A DNA stretch of 64,000 nt from the NCBI GenBank assembly GCA_016800925.1, contig JABCPU010000043.1:212926-276925 (forward strand), written 5' to 3'. This DNA comes from Suillus spraguei. Taxonomy: Eukaryota > Basidiomycota > Agaricomycetes > Boletales > Suillaceae. Of this stretch, positions 22,502 to 33,639 are shown one piece after another (position 1 is the first letter of the stretch; each line of letters begins with the position of its first letter). Below the pieces are notes generated by a model, which ran no database searches, was not told the DNA's origin, and worked only from the letters and a program-made list of their open reading frames with translations. The position numbers and the translations under genes were made by a program.

Positions 22502-23304
22502 ATGCCTGAAACTCCTGCATCCACATCTGGCACTCCAAATACTGGACATCACTGGCAACCCATGAAGCTGAACCTTCAAGATATTTCTTGTACTTTGAAT
22601 ATGGCTGCATCGCGCATCCGCGCATGTATCTCTCAATATCAGATGGAGGCTGCTAACAACCCTCCCTCTTCTGCCCAGATCATGTACTTTAAAGCCGGGT
22701 TGCAATGGGAGATCAATGTAAGTGACTGATTACCGGATGACCAGCTGACTTTTTTGGGCAATGCTGAGATTTCCAACAGACATTTGTTATGCCACTCCTG
22801 CAGTACTCAGCTGCAAGGAACATCATTTCTGTTGTTCCAAGCCCCGTCGCTCATGTCCTGACATTGTATCCCATGCTCACCTGGAACACTGTTCCAGACC
22901 ACATCTTTTCATCCCACCTATGTCAGTTTGATGATGTTGCAGCTCCAGGACATCCATCCTGGATTATTCCCAGCTATGATACTCCATGGTGGATGGGACA
23001 CACCGAAATTCCGAATGAACCATGGCAATGGGGTCAGATCATGAGGTCCTGTGTCATTCACTACCAGCATTGGATGGAAAATGGAGTTGAGGATGATGGT
23101 TTGGTTCTTCCTGAGGAGGTAAATGACTCATCAGGCCCATCAGTGATGGGACTTAAGATGATTCGAGCACACCTGGTAGCATTGATGGAGGAGCAAGATG
23201 AGGGTATCCATGAGAAGATGGCAGAGGTGAAGATGTACACTGACATGCTACAGAGATTGAAGAGAGGCAGGGGAGTGGAGTCCTCTTCACTGTGTTTAGA
23301 TTAG
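22502..23304 (+). CDS. KDZ gene E, unknown protein (copy #1)
   Basis: ATG 22502; exon 1 ends at AAT|GTAAGT (about 22717), the intron is about 62 nt, and exon 2 runs to TAG 23304, giving about 246 residues. Nearly identical to copy #2 (58558-59360) and free of stops. The middle is Trp/Pro-rich (TPWWMGHTEIPNEPWQWG) and the C-terminal 60 residues form a likely coiled coil (Glu/Met/Lys-rich) ending in a basic RLKRGRG. No known domain was recognised. It lies 170 bp downstream of the transposase in the same direction, so co-regulation is plausible. Confidence 0.65.
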
Positions 23305-25225
23305 AATGGTCTTCATTTCATACATGATGTAAAATATTTCATTCCGTCCAAATGATTGTCTTGACTCCCAAATATTTTGTTCCAGATTTTGAGGACTGGA
23401 TGTCAAGATCCGGATGTAGAGTCCTAAATCCCAAATGCTGAGTGGTGAATGCCCGAGTGCCATGGTACTTAGAATTTGGGACTCAATTCATGGGACTCGA
23501 CTTCCGAATGGCAAGATTGCCTCACATATTTCTGAGTGGTGAGTCACGAATCTTAGGTACCGAACCCCAAACCCCACAATTGTGGACTACCGGATTTCAT
23601 GGTTCGGGGTTCAGCAATCAAGGTTCGAGACGAAATAGATATCTGTGCGACAGTGCGGGGTTCGGCACTTAACATGTGTGCATCCATATCATTCACAATG
23701 TTGTGAGTCCTGAGTCCCGAGTCCCAGCTGCCGGAGTTCAGGGTTCAGCACCCAACATGTGTGGATTATTCTGAGTGCCGAGTGCCGAGTGCCGAGTTCT
23801 GGGTGGCGGGGCTCGGCAGTTGGCGTTCGGCACTTAACATGTGTGCATCAATATCATTCACAATGTTGTGTGTCCCGAGTCCCGAGTTCCGGCTGCCGGG
23901 GTTCGGGGTTCGGCACTTTACATGTGGGAATCAGTATCTTTCACAATGTTGTGAGTCCCGAGTTCTGGCTGCCGGAGTTCGGGGTTCAGCACTCAACATG
24001 TGTGGATTATTCTGAGTGCCGAGTGCTGAGTTCCGGGTGCCGGGGCTCGGCAGTCGGCGTTCGGCACTTAACATGTGTGCATCAATATCATTCACAATGT
24101 TGTGAGTCCCGAGTTCCGGCTGCCGGAGCTCGGGGTTCGGCACTCAACATGTGTGGATTATTCTGAGTGCCGAGTGCTGAGTTCCGGGTGCCGGGGCTTG
24201 GCAGTCGGCGTTCAGCACTTAACATGTGTGCATCAATATCATTCACAATGTTGTGAGTCCCGAGTTCCGGCTGCCGGAGCTCAGGGTTCGGCACTCAACA
24301 TGTGTGGATTATTCTGAGTGCTGAGTGCCGAGTTCCGGGTGCCGGGGCTCGGCAGTTGGCATTCGGCACTTAACATGTGTGCATCAATATCATTCACAAT
24401 GTTGTGTGTCCTGAGTCCCAAGTTCTGGCTGCCGGGGTTCCGGGTTCGGCACTTGATATGTGGGAATCAGTATCTTTCACATTGTTCTAAGTCCTGAGTC
24501 CCGACTGCCGGCTGCCGGGGTTCGGGCTTCAGCCCTTAACATATGTGGCTCACTAAATTTCACATGATTCTGAGTGCCGAGTGCCGAGTTCCGGGTTCCG
24601 GGGTTCAGCATTTGGCGTTCGGCACTTTACATGTAGGAATCAATATCTTTCTCGTTGTTCTGAGTCCCAAGTCCCGACCGCTGGCTGCCGGGGTTCGGAG
24701 TTTGGCTCTCAACATGTGTGGATCAATGACTTGCACATTATTCTAAGTCCCGAGTCCCGAGTGCCGGCTGCCGGGGTTCGGAGTTCGTCATTTATGATAT
24801 GTGAATTCACATCTTTCACATTGTTCTGAGTCCCGAGTCCCGAGTTCCGGCTGCCGGAGTTTGGGATTTGGCACTCACTATATGTGAATTCATATTTTTC
24901 ACATTGGTATCAGTCCTGAGTCCCGAGTGCCGGCTGCCGGGGTTCGGTGTTCGGCAGTCAAAATGTGTGGATCAAAGTCTGTTGCCTCACATTGTGCTGC
25001 CTCACACTTTGCTGAGTCCCGAGTGTGAAGCCTGAATTCGGACTATCGATCATTGAGTCCCGAATTTCGAGGATTGAGTCCCAAATCCCGAGATACACAG
25101 AGTTAGGGACTCAATTCATGGAACTCGACTTCCGACTTGAGTTCCAGAACTGTTGATGCTCTAATTGGTACATGGTATTCGTGTGTTGCTACTAACATGG
25201 GTAACAACTCTTTCAACTTCTTTGA
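23305..25225. repeat. KDZ#1 right minisatellite region
   Basis: From about 23650 to 25010 there are units of about 150 bp made of two related halves: CCGAGTTCCGGCTGCCGGAG, GGGGTTCGGCACTCAACATG, then GTGGATTATTCTGAGTGCCG; and a half with GGCGTTCGGCACTTAACATG, then CATCAATATCATTCACAATG. They are the same family as the left block and lie in the same direction. GTGCCG/CGGCAC hairpins recur. Many CG sites of copy #2 read TG or CA here. No gene is seen. Confidence 0.75.
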
Positions 25226-25229
25226 TCTT

Positions 25230-26535
25230 TCACACTGTGGTTAGTATGTGGCCTTCAACCATAGCCCATCCACATGAGGGAACCCCAGCATAAATGTGCA
25301 CAGAATCCCTCATATACCATGCCCAAGCAATCCGATCCCCTTCCCCTCCATCAACCCCATGTCTCACAATTCTTCCCGAAAATGCAATCATACAGCCGGA
25401 ATCATACCTGAATTCCAGCTGAAGGCTTGGCATACTCATCCGAGCATTAGAATAGTTCCCCACAGTGGTGAGAATATCGAAGCATTCAGGAATCGATAAA
25501 TGGTCTCGATGATTGGGGGTTTCCCAATTGGAAATGATGGAGAGGCTGTTAAACACGGATGCCCAGTACTGCAGGGTCTCTGGCATCTGTGGCAGTTCCT
25601 TGCTCACTGCCTTATCTCCAAGGTGTGACAAGGCTCATAACCCTGCAAAATACTGCTGAGGATGCATGACCCTGAGTGCCGCCGATGCGATGGCTGCCGG
25701 CCTTGCAATAGCTTTGAGGATATTCTCAGAGGAGGGTCCCTTCAATGATGCAGATACCTCCGGATCTGACAGATTCTATGGGATTGGTGAGTTTGACTCC
25801 AGAAATCACCATCTCATCACATCCTACCTCGTGGCCCTGTTGAAACCATGCCGGAGATAAATTGATGCATCTGGGAGTTGACCCAACATTTTCCGAGCCC
25901 TGTTTGAACCATTCTTGATTATATCGCCAATTGCCATCAGCCTTTACACTTTTTCGAGGCTTGGACCCAGCAAATCGGTGGCCACCCTGATTTCCTTCTG
26001 TAGGTACCATTTGATATTCAATATCCATTGAGTAACAATCTACACATTACGCACCTGGGTGGTCTCGGTCAGGGCGTCCGGAAGGTACCATGCGATGATG
26101 GTACTGGAAACATCGATAATTGTGGCAGGTTTGTCCACCAACTTTGTGCCCTCATGGCCAGGAGGACACCTCTCAAGCAATTTCTCCTCTTTCTCCTCAT
26201 TATGCCCAGTGTTCTTTGGGGATATCAATTTGCTATATCTTGCAATATCAATCTGCATCTTAACTGTCATGAAGGAATTTGAATGATCAAACACATTTTC
26301 AACATCTGCAGGAAGACCCACTGGGATTTTTATATGCCTTTATGAGTACATCAGCCAAGCGATCGCATGCCATCACCAGATCAGTGTCCAGGTTCGGAGA
26401 AGGTATAACTGGTTCTCCTCCAGTCTTCTCTGCATTGAATTTTTGTTCAGTATATGCCCCTGCTTCATGAGTGATGGCCAGGGCCCAAGTGCGCCAGATT
26501 TTTATGTCACAAGTGGACATGGAAGAAGTGTTCAT
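25230..26535 (-). pseudogene. TET/JBP-family dioxygenase, decayed copy #1
   Basis: Matches gene F of KDZ#2. The catalytic part is present at 25631-25230: PNHRDHL (iron-binding HxD), RHGVDGG (distal His) and GDRIAWAWYMRD (Arg for 2-oxoglutarate). The upstream frame is stopped by TGA at 25635-25637 where copy #2 has CGA, and one conserved Arg before the HxD is Trp (CGG to TGG); both are CpG changes. A T run near 25950 is one base shorter than in copy #2, shifting the frame. Further exons lie at about 25726-26028, 26040-26321 and 26299-26535, the last starting at ATG 26535. Not expected to give an active enzyme. Confidence 0.8.
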
Positions 26536-26724
26536 GTTGGAAGTTGATATTGGAAGATCAGACGCTGAATGCTGGATGTCCAGACTTTGGTGTTAAAGGG
26601 GGTGGAGATAGCGAGGATCAGATAAGGGAACCTTGGATGATGTTGGCTTTCAAAGCTGTATTATCATCCATTGCTCAATGAAATACCAGATGATTGGAAG
26701 TGTGCTGGATATCTGATATTTATT

Positions 26725-27236
26725 TGTTGAGACCCGGGTTCGGAACTCCGGAACTTGGTATGCTTCACTCAAATTTTGGGGGTCAGAACTGGGTGTCTTG
26801 TATTGACTGAATTATGTGTTGAGACCCGGGTCTCGGAACTCGGAACTTGGTATGCTTCATCTGATTTTCAGGGGTCGGAACTGGGTGTCTTGTAGGGCAA
26901 CACAAGCCTTGCACCCTGCTTTCCACATTCTACAAGATAACCTAAGCGCCATAAAGGCCATTTCAAGACATCACTTGCTGCTCCCAGAACTTGGTATGCT
27001 TCACTCAAATTTCGGGGGTCGGAACTGGGTGTCTTGTATTGACTGAATTATGTGTCGAGACCCGGGTCTCAGAACTCGGAACTTGGTATGCTTCATCTGA
27101 TTTTCGGGGGCTGGAGCTGGGTGTCTTGTAGGGCAACACAAGCCTCGCACCCCAGTTTCCACATTCTACAAGACAACCTAAGCGTCATAAAAGGCCATGT
27201 CAAGACAGCACCTGCTGCTCCGGGAACTCAGTAACT
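26725..27236. repeat. Tandem repeat of about 235 bp (KDZ#1)
   Basis: Two and a half units start GAGACCCGGGTCTCGG at about 26819 and 27055, with a partial one at about 26729. Each contains AACTTGGTATGCTTCA, GGGTGTCTTGTAGGGCAACA and CATTCTACAAGA. It lies between the TET gene and the subterminal repeats and is conserved in copy #2. Confidence 0.65.
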
Positions 27237-27304
27237 GTGATTTATTACCTCCTCTGATTCAGATGATATGCAACTCCCTCAGCTCTGTCATGTCTACCAT
27301 TATC

Positions 27305-27774
27305 ATACACATGGGCCCACCCGTCTATATTTTATACCACCCTCGGCCCACCTGTCTAATATAATATACTGTACAACACCCTTGGCCCACCCGTCTAATA
27401 AATATTTATATAACACTCTCGGCTCACCCGTCTAATACCCGTCTAATACCCGTCTAATTTAATATGTGTCTGGGCCCACCCGTGTATGTGATAACAAGTA
27501 CCCTTCACATACCTGTCTATTTGATACACATCTACCTTGATACACCCATCTACATGATATCCAACTACCTCGGCCCATCCGTCTACCGGATATTCATGTA
27601 CATCGGCCCACTCATCTACTCTACATATTCCTTGCATGGGCCCACCCGCTGTCATCGGGAATAATATTCCTCCCGGCCCATCCGTCATCAACGAGGATAT
27701 TTTTACCATGGGCCCATGGTCTGCTGGCCTGTATCATATGGGATATTATGCACATCTGTTCACTGTAATATGTG
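27305..27774 (-). repeat. KDZ#1 right subterminal repeats and TIR
   Basis: About twelve GGCCCACCCGTC-like words, the inverse of the left-end word, occur from 27313 to 27740. The outer 60 bp (GGCCTGTATCATATGGGATATTATGCAC) mirror the left TIR with mismatches. The outermost 20 bp are shorter and diverged compared with the KDZ#2 right end, yet the 8-bp GTTCAAGG follows directly. Confidence 0.75.
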
Positions 27775-27782
27775 GTTCAAGG

Positions 27783-27905
27783 TTGTGTTTTGCAGCTAGC
27801 AACATGATTATGTGAATGGATTCCAGGATTGCAACAGGTGCAAAAACTTCCTGGTAGTCCACGCCTTTGCGCTGTGTGAAACCGTGCATAACTATGTGGA
27901 GTTTG
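27783..27905 (-). pseudogene. Ty1/copia reverse transcriptase, N-terminal piece
   Basis: The minus-strand frame reads HGFTQRKGVDYQEVFAPVA, the highly conserved start of the copia RT domain, followed by the LESIHIIMLLAAKHN helix. It joins in frame to 12735-12742 and onward once KDZ#1 is taken out. Its upstream (integrase-side) part is cut by the start of gypsy#2 at 27906. Confidence 0.88.
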
Positions 27906-28538
27906 TGTTACAGTCGTACGTGCCCCTATTCATTTTCCTTTCTATTCTCGACATCACATGATATGGAGCTTATTGCTTGGACACTTCCACTTCCATCAGA
28001 CATCACATGACTGTATGATTCAACTAGTACATTGTTGATACGTCATATCATGTGATGTCATGACTTCCCATAACTCCATTCTCGGACTCAGCCGGTTAAG
28101 CCTATGTGTACGCTAAACATGTGCTTTCGTCTCTTACTTATGCATTTCAACATGCTTGTATGATACATGCCTTCCTCATTAGGATATGCACTTATATTCC
28201 CACGGTTACCTGGTCTATGCACACATATGTACCTATATAAGCACAGTGTACTTGTAGTAGATTCCTTACTTTAATCTTACTGGGTTTTACCTGGAATCTC
28301 CTTCACTTAGGTCCCCAACCTAAGTTGTCTTGAATCATATCTAAGTCTAAACACTCCTTAGCCTTAGTCTCTATTCTCATAGAACCTCTTAGACTTGTCT
28401 TTGAGGCTGAACCCTTGATAGTACTCGGAATACATTCCTTGTACTTTCACCTTGTCCTCTGTTGGACATTGCAGAACTTCCCAGCAGACTGTCTGTGTCC
28501 TTTAACTGTTGCTGGTGATGCCACCCCAGTTCGTAACA
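27906..28538 (+). repeat. gypsy#2 5' LTR (633 bp, variant U3)
   Basis: The ends are TGTTACAGTCGTACG and GTTCGTAACA. The first 35 bp and everything from about TTTAATCTTACTGGG onward match the 476-bp LTR type. The part between (about 27942-28250) is unrelated and holds repeated ATCACATGA/TCATGTGAT palindromic words. A TATATAAG box at about 28234 suits a promoter, with the R region downstream. Confidence 0.82.
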
Positions 28539-28665
28539 AAAGATTAAAGTCTACCTGATCGTCGACTACCCAGTCCTCGACCCTGAACCCTGATAAGACC
28601 TAACGGACAGCAAGACAGCGCGTGTAGGCACTGAGACAGTATAACTCACAAGACGAATCACCATC

Positions 28666-29502
28666 ATGACAACCACCAAAGAATTTGAATACAAAATTGG
28701 TCTTCCAACCAGTTTTGACGGAGATCACAACAACTCTCGCGAATTCATTCAATCATGCAACCTGTGCTTCGATATCAATGAAAAGCTTTACACCACTGAT
28801 AAGCAGAAGATCATTTTCATTACATCCTTCATGACCGAGAAAAACGCCAAATCTTGGAAAGAGCAATTCCTTGCTCATGCTCAGTCAACTGATACCTCTA
28901 GACAAAAAGTTGGTTACGGGACGTTGCAGGATTTTATCAAAAGTTTCAAAGAAGCCTTTGAACCAGTGGATACCAAAGGAACTGCACTAACAAAGCTTAG
29001 GGACCTCAAACAAGGAAGCGGTGATCTCCATACCTACATCGCCGACTTTGAGGCACTTGCAGCCAAGGCCCATATCACTGATGATGCAACCAAGATTCAA
29101 TTCTTCCAAGATGGCCTCAATCTGGGTATCCTTACCAAGCTTTTCGCACCACAAGATGTCTCAGAAGTATTCCGTGACATTGTAATGCACTGTGTTTCCA
29201 TAAACAACTCCCACCACTGTCTTCAAGCGTTACGAGCATGTCATGCTCTGCAGCAGAAGAAGAACTATGGAAACGCGCATTACATACCTAATCGGGACTC
29301 CAATGCAATGCTCATAGATCGAATCTCCGATATGGAGAGATCTGAATGTATGAAAAAGGGGCAATGCTTCGGATGCAAGAAGACTGGACACCGTATTCAT
29401 AATTGTCCAGAAAGAAAGAAGAAAACTCCGCTCCGTCAAACCAAGGTTAAAGACGAAGAAGAAGAAGACGAAACTGTGAGGCGGCTTGTAGAGGATTTTT
29501 GA
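28666..29502 (+). CDS. gag: gypsy#2 Gag with CCHC zinc knuckle
   Basis: A 278-residue intact frame from ATG 28666, just after a leader of about 127 bp that follows the 5' LTR. Helical capsid region, a single knuckle CFGCKKTGHRIHNC near residue 235, and an acidic tail. The protein is identical to the gypsy#1 Gag. It ends GAT TTT TGA at 29502, with the protease frame entered by a likely -1 slip on the T run. It would assemble the retroelement particle and bind its RNA. Confidence 0.88.
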   Translation: MTTTKEFEYKIGLPTSFDGDHNNSREFIQSCNLCFDINEKLYTTDKQKIIFITSFMTEKNAKSWKEQFLAHAQSTDTSRQKVGYGTLQDFIKSFKEAFEPVDTKGTALTKLRDLKQGSGDLHTYIADFEALAAKAHITDDATKIQFFQDGLNLGILTKLFAPQDVSEVFRDIVMHCVSINNSHHCLQALRACHALQQKKNYGNAHYIPNRDSNAMLIDRISDMERSECMKKGQCFGCKKTGHRIHNCPERKKKTPLRQTKVKDEEEEDETVRRLVEDF

Positions 29503-30104
29503 ATTGGGGAAACAAGGATTCAATGTGTGTTTCTCCCAATGTATTACTAAGACTTGTATGTGCTATAGGTGAAAGAAAAGAACTTCGTGTCCCTATCACC
29601 CTCCATTCGCATACTCACTTAAAATCTGTCGACACTACTGCCGTCATCGACTCTGGCGCAGCAGGAACATTTATTTCCGAGGAATTTGTGAAACTCCATC
29701 AGATCACACAGCGAAAACTCAAGACACCATTTCGAGTTACTACGACGGACGGAACTCTTATCAAAGGAGGGCCAATCACACACTACTGTCTCCTAGTGGT
29801 CAAAATTGATGAATGAACCATGTATGGAAAATTCAATATCACTAAACTAGGAAGAAGAGATCAAATCCTTCTTGGGATTCTGTGGTTATGCACAATGAAC
29901 CCAAGTATAGATTGGGCTGCTGAAACACTAGTCCTCCCTCGAACAATGAAATCAGATGAAATCGAAATTGACATGGATACTGATTGGAAGAAGAACGGAT
30001 TGCCCCCGGCCTTCCACTGCCATCCTAAGAAATGGCAACACTCCCAACTTCCGAGATCCCTCATCATCCCTTCTATTCCTAGAGATCCTGAACCGGAAGT
30101 ATGA
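29499..30104 (+). pseudogene. gypsy#2 aspartic protease and linker
   Basis: Retropepsin with AVIDSGAAGTFIS at about 29640-29680 and ILLGILWL at about 29865. A TGA at 29814-29816 separates the two in the same frame; TGG is the probable ancestor. Without read-through, the protease and the downstream enzymes cannot be joined. The same stop is in gypsy#1, so it was present before the shared tract was copied. Sequence after 30104 to about 30700 is pol linker with no recognised domain. Confidence 0.78.
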
Positions 30105-30710
30105 ATACCGCGTACTACAGACCCCACTCCTCGTGTACAACTGCCACGAGCAGTATCACCGATTCCCCGTGCAGAGAAATGCAAGAACGAATCTGAACCC
30201 GAGTATCAGACCAGACAAAAACCTATTGAACAACGGCCAATAGAAGAACAGAAGTATGGGAAGAGAAAAGCGGAAGAAGTAATCCCTGGAAGAGATACAA
30301 ACATACCAAAACTATCCAAGTTCTATGTTTCTCCGAAAACTCTTCAAAATACTCCTTCAGCCTCAATTGAACAAATTCCCGATAAAGAAGACCCTGTGCC
30401 CTCGTTGATCCCAACAGAGGATGATGACCAATTCAACACTATGCAAGATGTATGGCACGCGCCAGAAGTGCGAGAAATTTCCTCTTACGAGCTTGGAGGA
30501 GAATTCCTTGTGGAATATGATATGGATGGGGTTAGTATGAGAATCATCGAAGAAGTATCCATGGATACACCCCTCACACATGATGAAACTTTCTGACTTG
30601 AACAACTCCCGAACCACTCCACAAACTCTCTTCCCCCTCCGAAATATAGCAATAAAGCTCAGGAATTCGCTACAGACGAAAAGGAAAAGAAAAAGAAATC
30701 CTTTGAAGAA

Positions 30711-33584
30711 TTGGTCCCGGAATATCTGCATGATTTTGCGGAAGTCTTTGCTAAAGATGGACTAAACAAACTACCCCCCGAGTGCCCTGGTATTGATCAT
30801 CAGATTGATACTAAACCCAGTTTTATTCCCTGCACGTCTAAGGTTTACCCGCTATCGGAAAAAGAACGCACTACCGTCAAAACGTTTATCGATGAAAATG
30901 TTGCGAAGGGTTCATCTCAGAATCGAAGTCACCCCAAGCCAGTGGCTTCTTCTTTGTGGGAAAGAAGAGTGGAGAATTGCGTCCCTGTCAGGATTATTGC
31001 TACATCAATGATTGGACAGTCAAGAACACTTATCCACTCCCACTTTCTATTTCCCTCGTTGCACGCCTTCATAATGCACAGTTCTTTATGAAAATGGATA
31101 TTTGGTCCGGTTATAACAATATTCGCATCCATCCCGATGATTGCTGGAAAGCTGCTTTTACTACAGAATTCGGCCTCTTTGAACCAAATGTCATGTTCTT
31201 TGGCCTTTGCAATTCCCCAGCAACTTTCCAAGCATACATGAATCGTACCTTCCAACAAGAAATCAATGAAGGATGGATGGTTATCTACATGGATGATATC
31301 CTGATTTTCTCCACAACTATGGCAGAACATTGCGAACGGACAAGACGGGTTTTGATGAAAATACAACAGGAACATTTGTTCTTGAAACCGGAGAAATGCA
31401 CTTTCGATGCAGAAGAAGTGGAATACCTCGGAATGATAATTCTGCCCAGACAAGTTGCTATGGACACCGCCAAAACCAAAGGACTCGCCGAATGGCCAAT
31501 CCCGAAATCTGTAAGAGATGTTCGGTCATTCCTTGGCTTTTGCAACTTCTACCGAACGTTCATCTCCCACTACTCTGACATTGCTCAACCCCTTATCGAA
31601 TTAACGAAGAAAGATAAGGCCTTTGATTGGTCGACCAAATGTATGGACACCTTCGATGAATTGAAACGACGCTTCACATCCCAACCGGTACTCCATAACC
31701 CTGATCCTTCTCAACAATTTGCTATTGCTACTGACACTTCGCTTGTAGCAACTGGCGGAGTTCTCTTACAGACCGATGAGAATGGTGTTTATCATCCATG
31801 CCCATATCTCTCCCAGTCTTTGAACCCTGCAGAACGCAATTACCAAATCTTTGATTGGGAACTCCTTGCCATGATCAGGGCATTGAATGAATGGCGTCAT
31901 TATCTTGAAGGAAACCCTCACCCCGTCCTGGTATTCACTGATCACAAGAATCTTCTATACTTTAGGAGTGCCCAGAAGCTTACCCATCGACAAGCACGTT
32001 GGCAACTGATTTTGTCTATTTACGACCTTGAACTATATCACGTTGCAGGTACTAAATTGGCAGTACCTGATGCACTATCTTGCCGACCTGACTACAATTC
32101 CGGCAAAGATGATAACGAAGACCAGACCCTCCTCCCTGATGCTCTATTCATTCGACTTATTGACACCGACTTAAAGGATGTTTTATCATCCTCTGACCCC
32201 CTCGACGACCTTGTCTTCAAAACTGCATCCGAAACACTTGATGGCACGTGTCTTCCCCCTATGAAGTCGGCACTCTCCAATTGGAAAATTGAGGAGAACG
32301 TCCTCTATTTTAAGAATCGTGCCTATATCCCCCCAGCACATCGTCCCGACATCCTGAAACAGTATCATGATCATCCCACTGCGGGACATCCCGGTAGATT
32401 CAAGACTGAAGAACTCGTCAAAAGAGAAGCCTGGTGGCCCACTATGGGTTCCTATATTCGGAAATACGTCGAGGGTTGCACCCTTTGTCAGCAAATGAAA
32501 GCGGATACGCATCCTGTTCGACCTCTGCTTGCCCTGATTCCCTCATCTGTGACTCGCCCTTTCTCTCAGGTCTCTGTTGATCTTATTACTGACCTCCCCA
32601 TCTCTGGAGGCTTTGACAGCATCATGGTCGTGGTAGACCATGGCCTTATGAAGGGGGTAATTATTATCCCTTGTCTGAAAACCATTACTTCCGAAGGCAT
32701 TGCTAAACTATTCTTGAAACACGTTTACCGTCGATTTGGACTCCATGACAAAATCATTTCGGATCGAGGCCTGCAATTCTTGTCTCGCTTCTCTAAGGAG
32801 CTTGCCCGACTTCTCGACTATGTCATCGCCCCATCAACGGCTTATCACCCTCAGACTTATGGTCAAACTGAGAGCCTTAATCAAGAACTTGAAACATATC
32901 TACATATCTATTGCCGCAACAACCCTGAAGATTGGATAGAACACCTACCAATCGCCGAATTTGTCCATAACAATCGAAAACATGATGCAAGGAATGCATC
33001 ACCCTTCTATCTGATGGGATACGAACTACGTGCTATCCCTCATCTAATCCCCGACTCATCTGTTCCTGCGGCAGAAGATAAGAGAAGAAGCAATCACCTG
33101 CCATAACATCGCGATGCAGACAATGGCCGAACGATCCCAAGGAGAGAAGTACATTCCATGGAAGATCAGAGATAAGGTTTGGCTATCTGCCACTAATCTT
33201 AGGATCAAACTCCCATCGCGGAAACTTGCGCCAAAGCGATACGGACCTTTCCCAATCATAGATGTCTTATCACCCATCACATTCACGCTCAAACTTCCTC
33301 CACAATGGAAAATTCATCCCACTTTCCATGCTTCTGTCTTATCATCCTATAGCGAAACAGATGTACATGGCCCGAACTTCCCCGAACCACCACCTGACGT
33401 AATCGAAGAAGAAGAAGAATATGAAGTAGAAGCAATTATTTCTCACAAAGGAACCGGCATTTGTCGACGCTATCTTGTTTCCTGGAAAGGATACTCATTG
33501 GGAGATAACGAGTGGCTCCCAGAAAAGAACTTGAAGAACTCAGCTCGAATTCTGAATGCTTATAAGAAGCAACACTCCCTCTGA
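30711..33584 (+). pseudogene. pol: gypsy#2 pol: RT, RNase H, integrase, chromodomain
   Basis: A long open stretch (30956-33106) holds RT with VIYMDDILIF (about 31280), RNase H with ATDTS and FTDHKNLLYF (about 31720-31960), the integrase HHCC finger (HPTAGHPGRF; CTLCQQM at about 32480) and the DDE core. The RT start is in another frame (30711 on) because one T is missing near 30908, where gypsy#1 keeps the frame. A second frame change near 33070, shared with gypsy#1, separates the integrase tail and a good chromodomain ([21 protein letters not shown] region, 33414-33560). Such chromodomains direct integration to modified histone tails in heterochromatin (known for this clade). No longer active. 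Confidence 0.88.
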
Positions 33585-33639
33585 TTATTCTTCAGTCAAT
33601 CAAATCACACAAGCACTTGATCAACTAACACCATTCAAA

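Larger units (their letters stand above)
12743..27774 (+). mobile_element. KDZ DNA transposon with TET/JBP cargo, copy #1 (decayed)
   Basis: A 15.0-kb element inserted in the copia RT gene and flanked by the 8-bp direct repeat GTTCAAGG (12735-12742, 27775-27782), the duplication size known for Zisupton-type elements. Strand is given by the transposase. It holds TIR-like ends, subterminal repeats, two minisatellite blocks and genes A to F. Relative to KDZ#2 it lacks about 1.9 kb (most of gene C and the 5' end of D) and about 460 bp inside the transposase. It carries CGA to TGA stops in D and F. It could move only if transposase came from another copy, and its right end looks worn. Confidence 0.88.
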
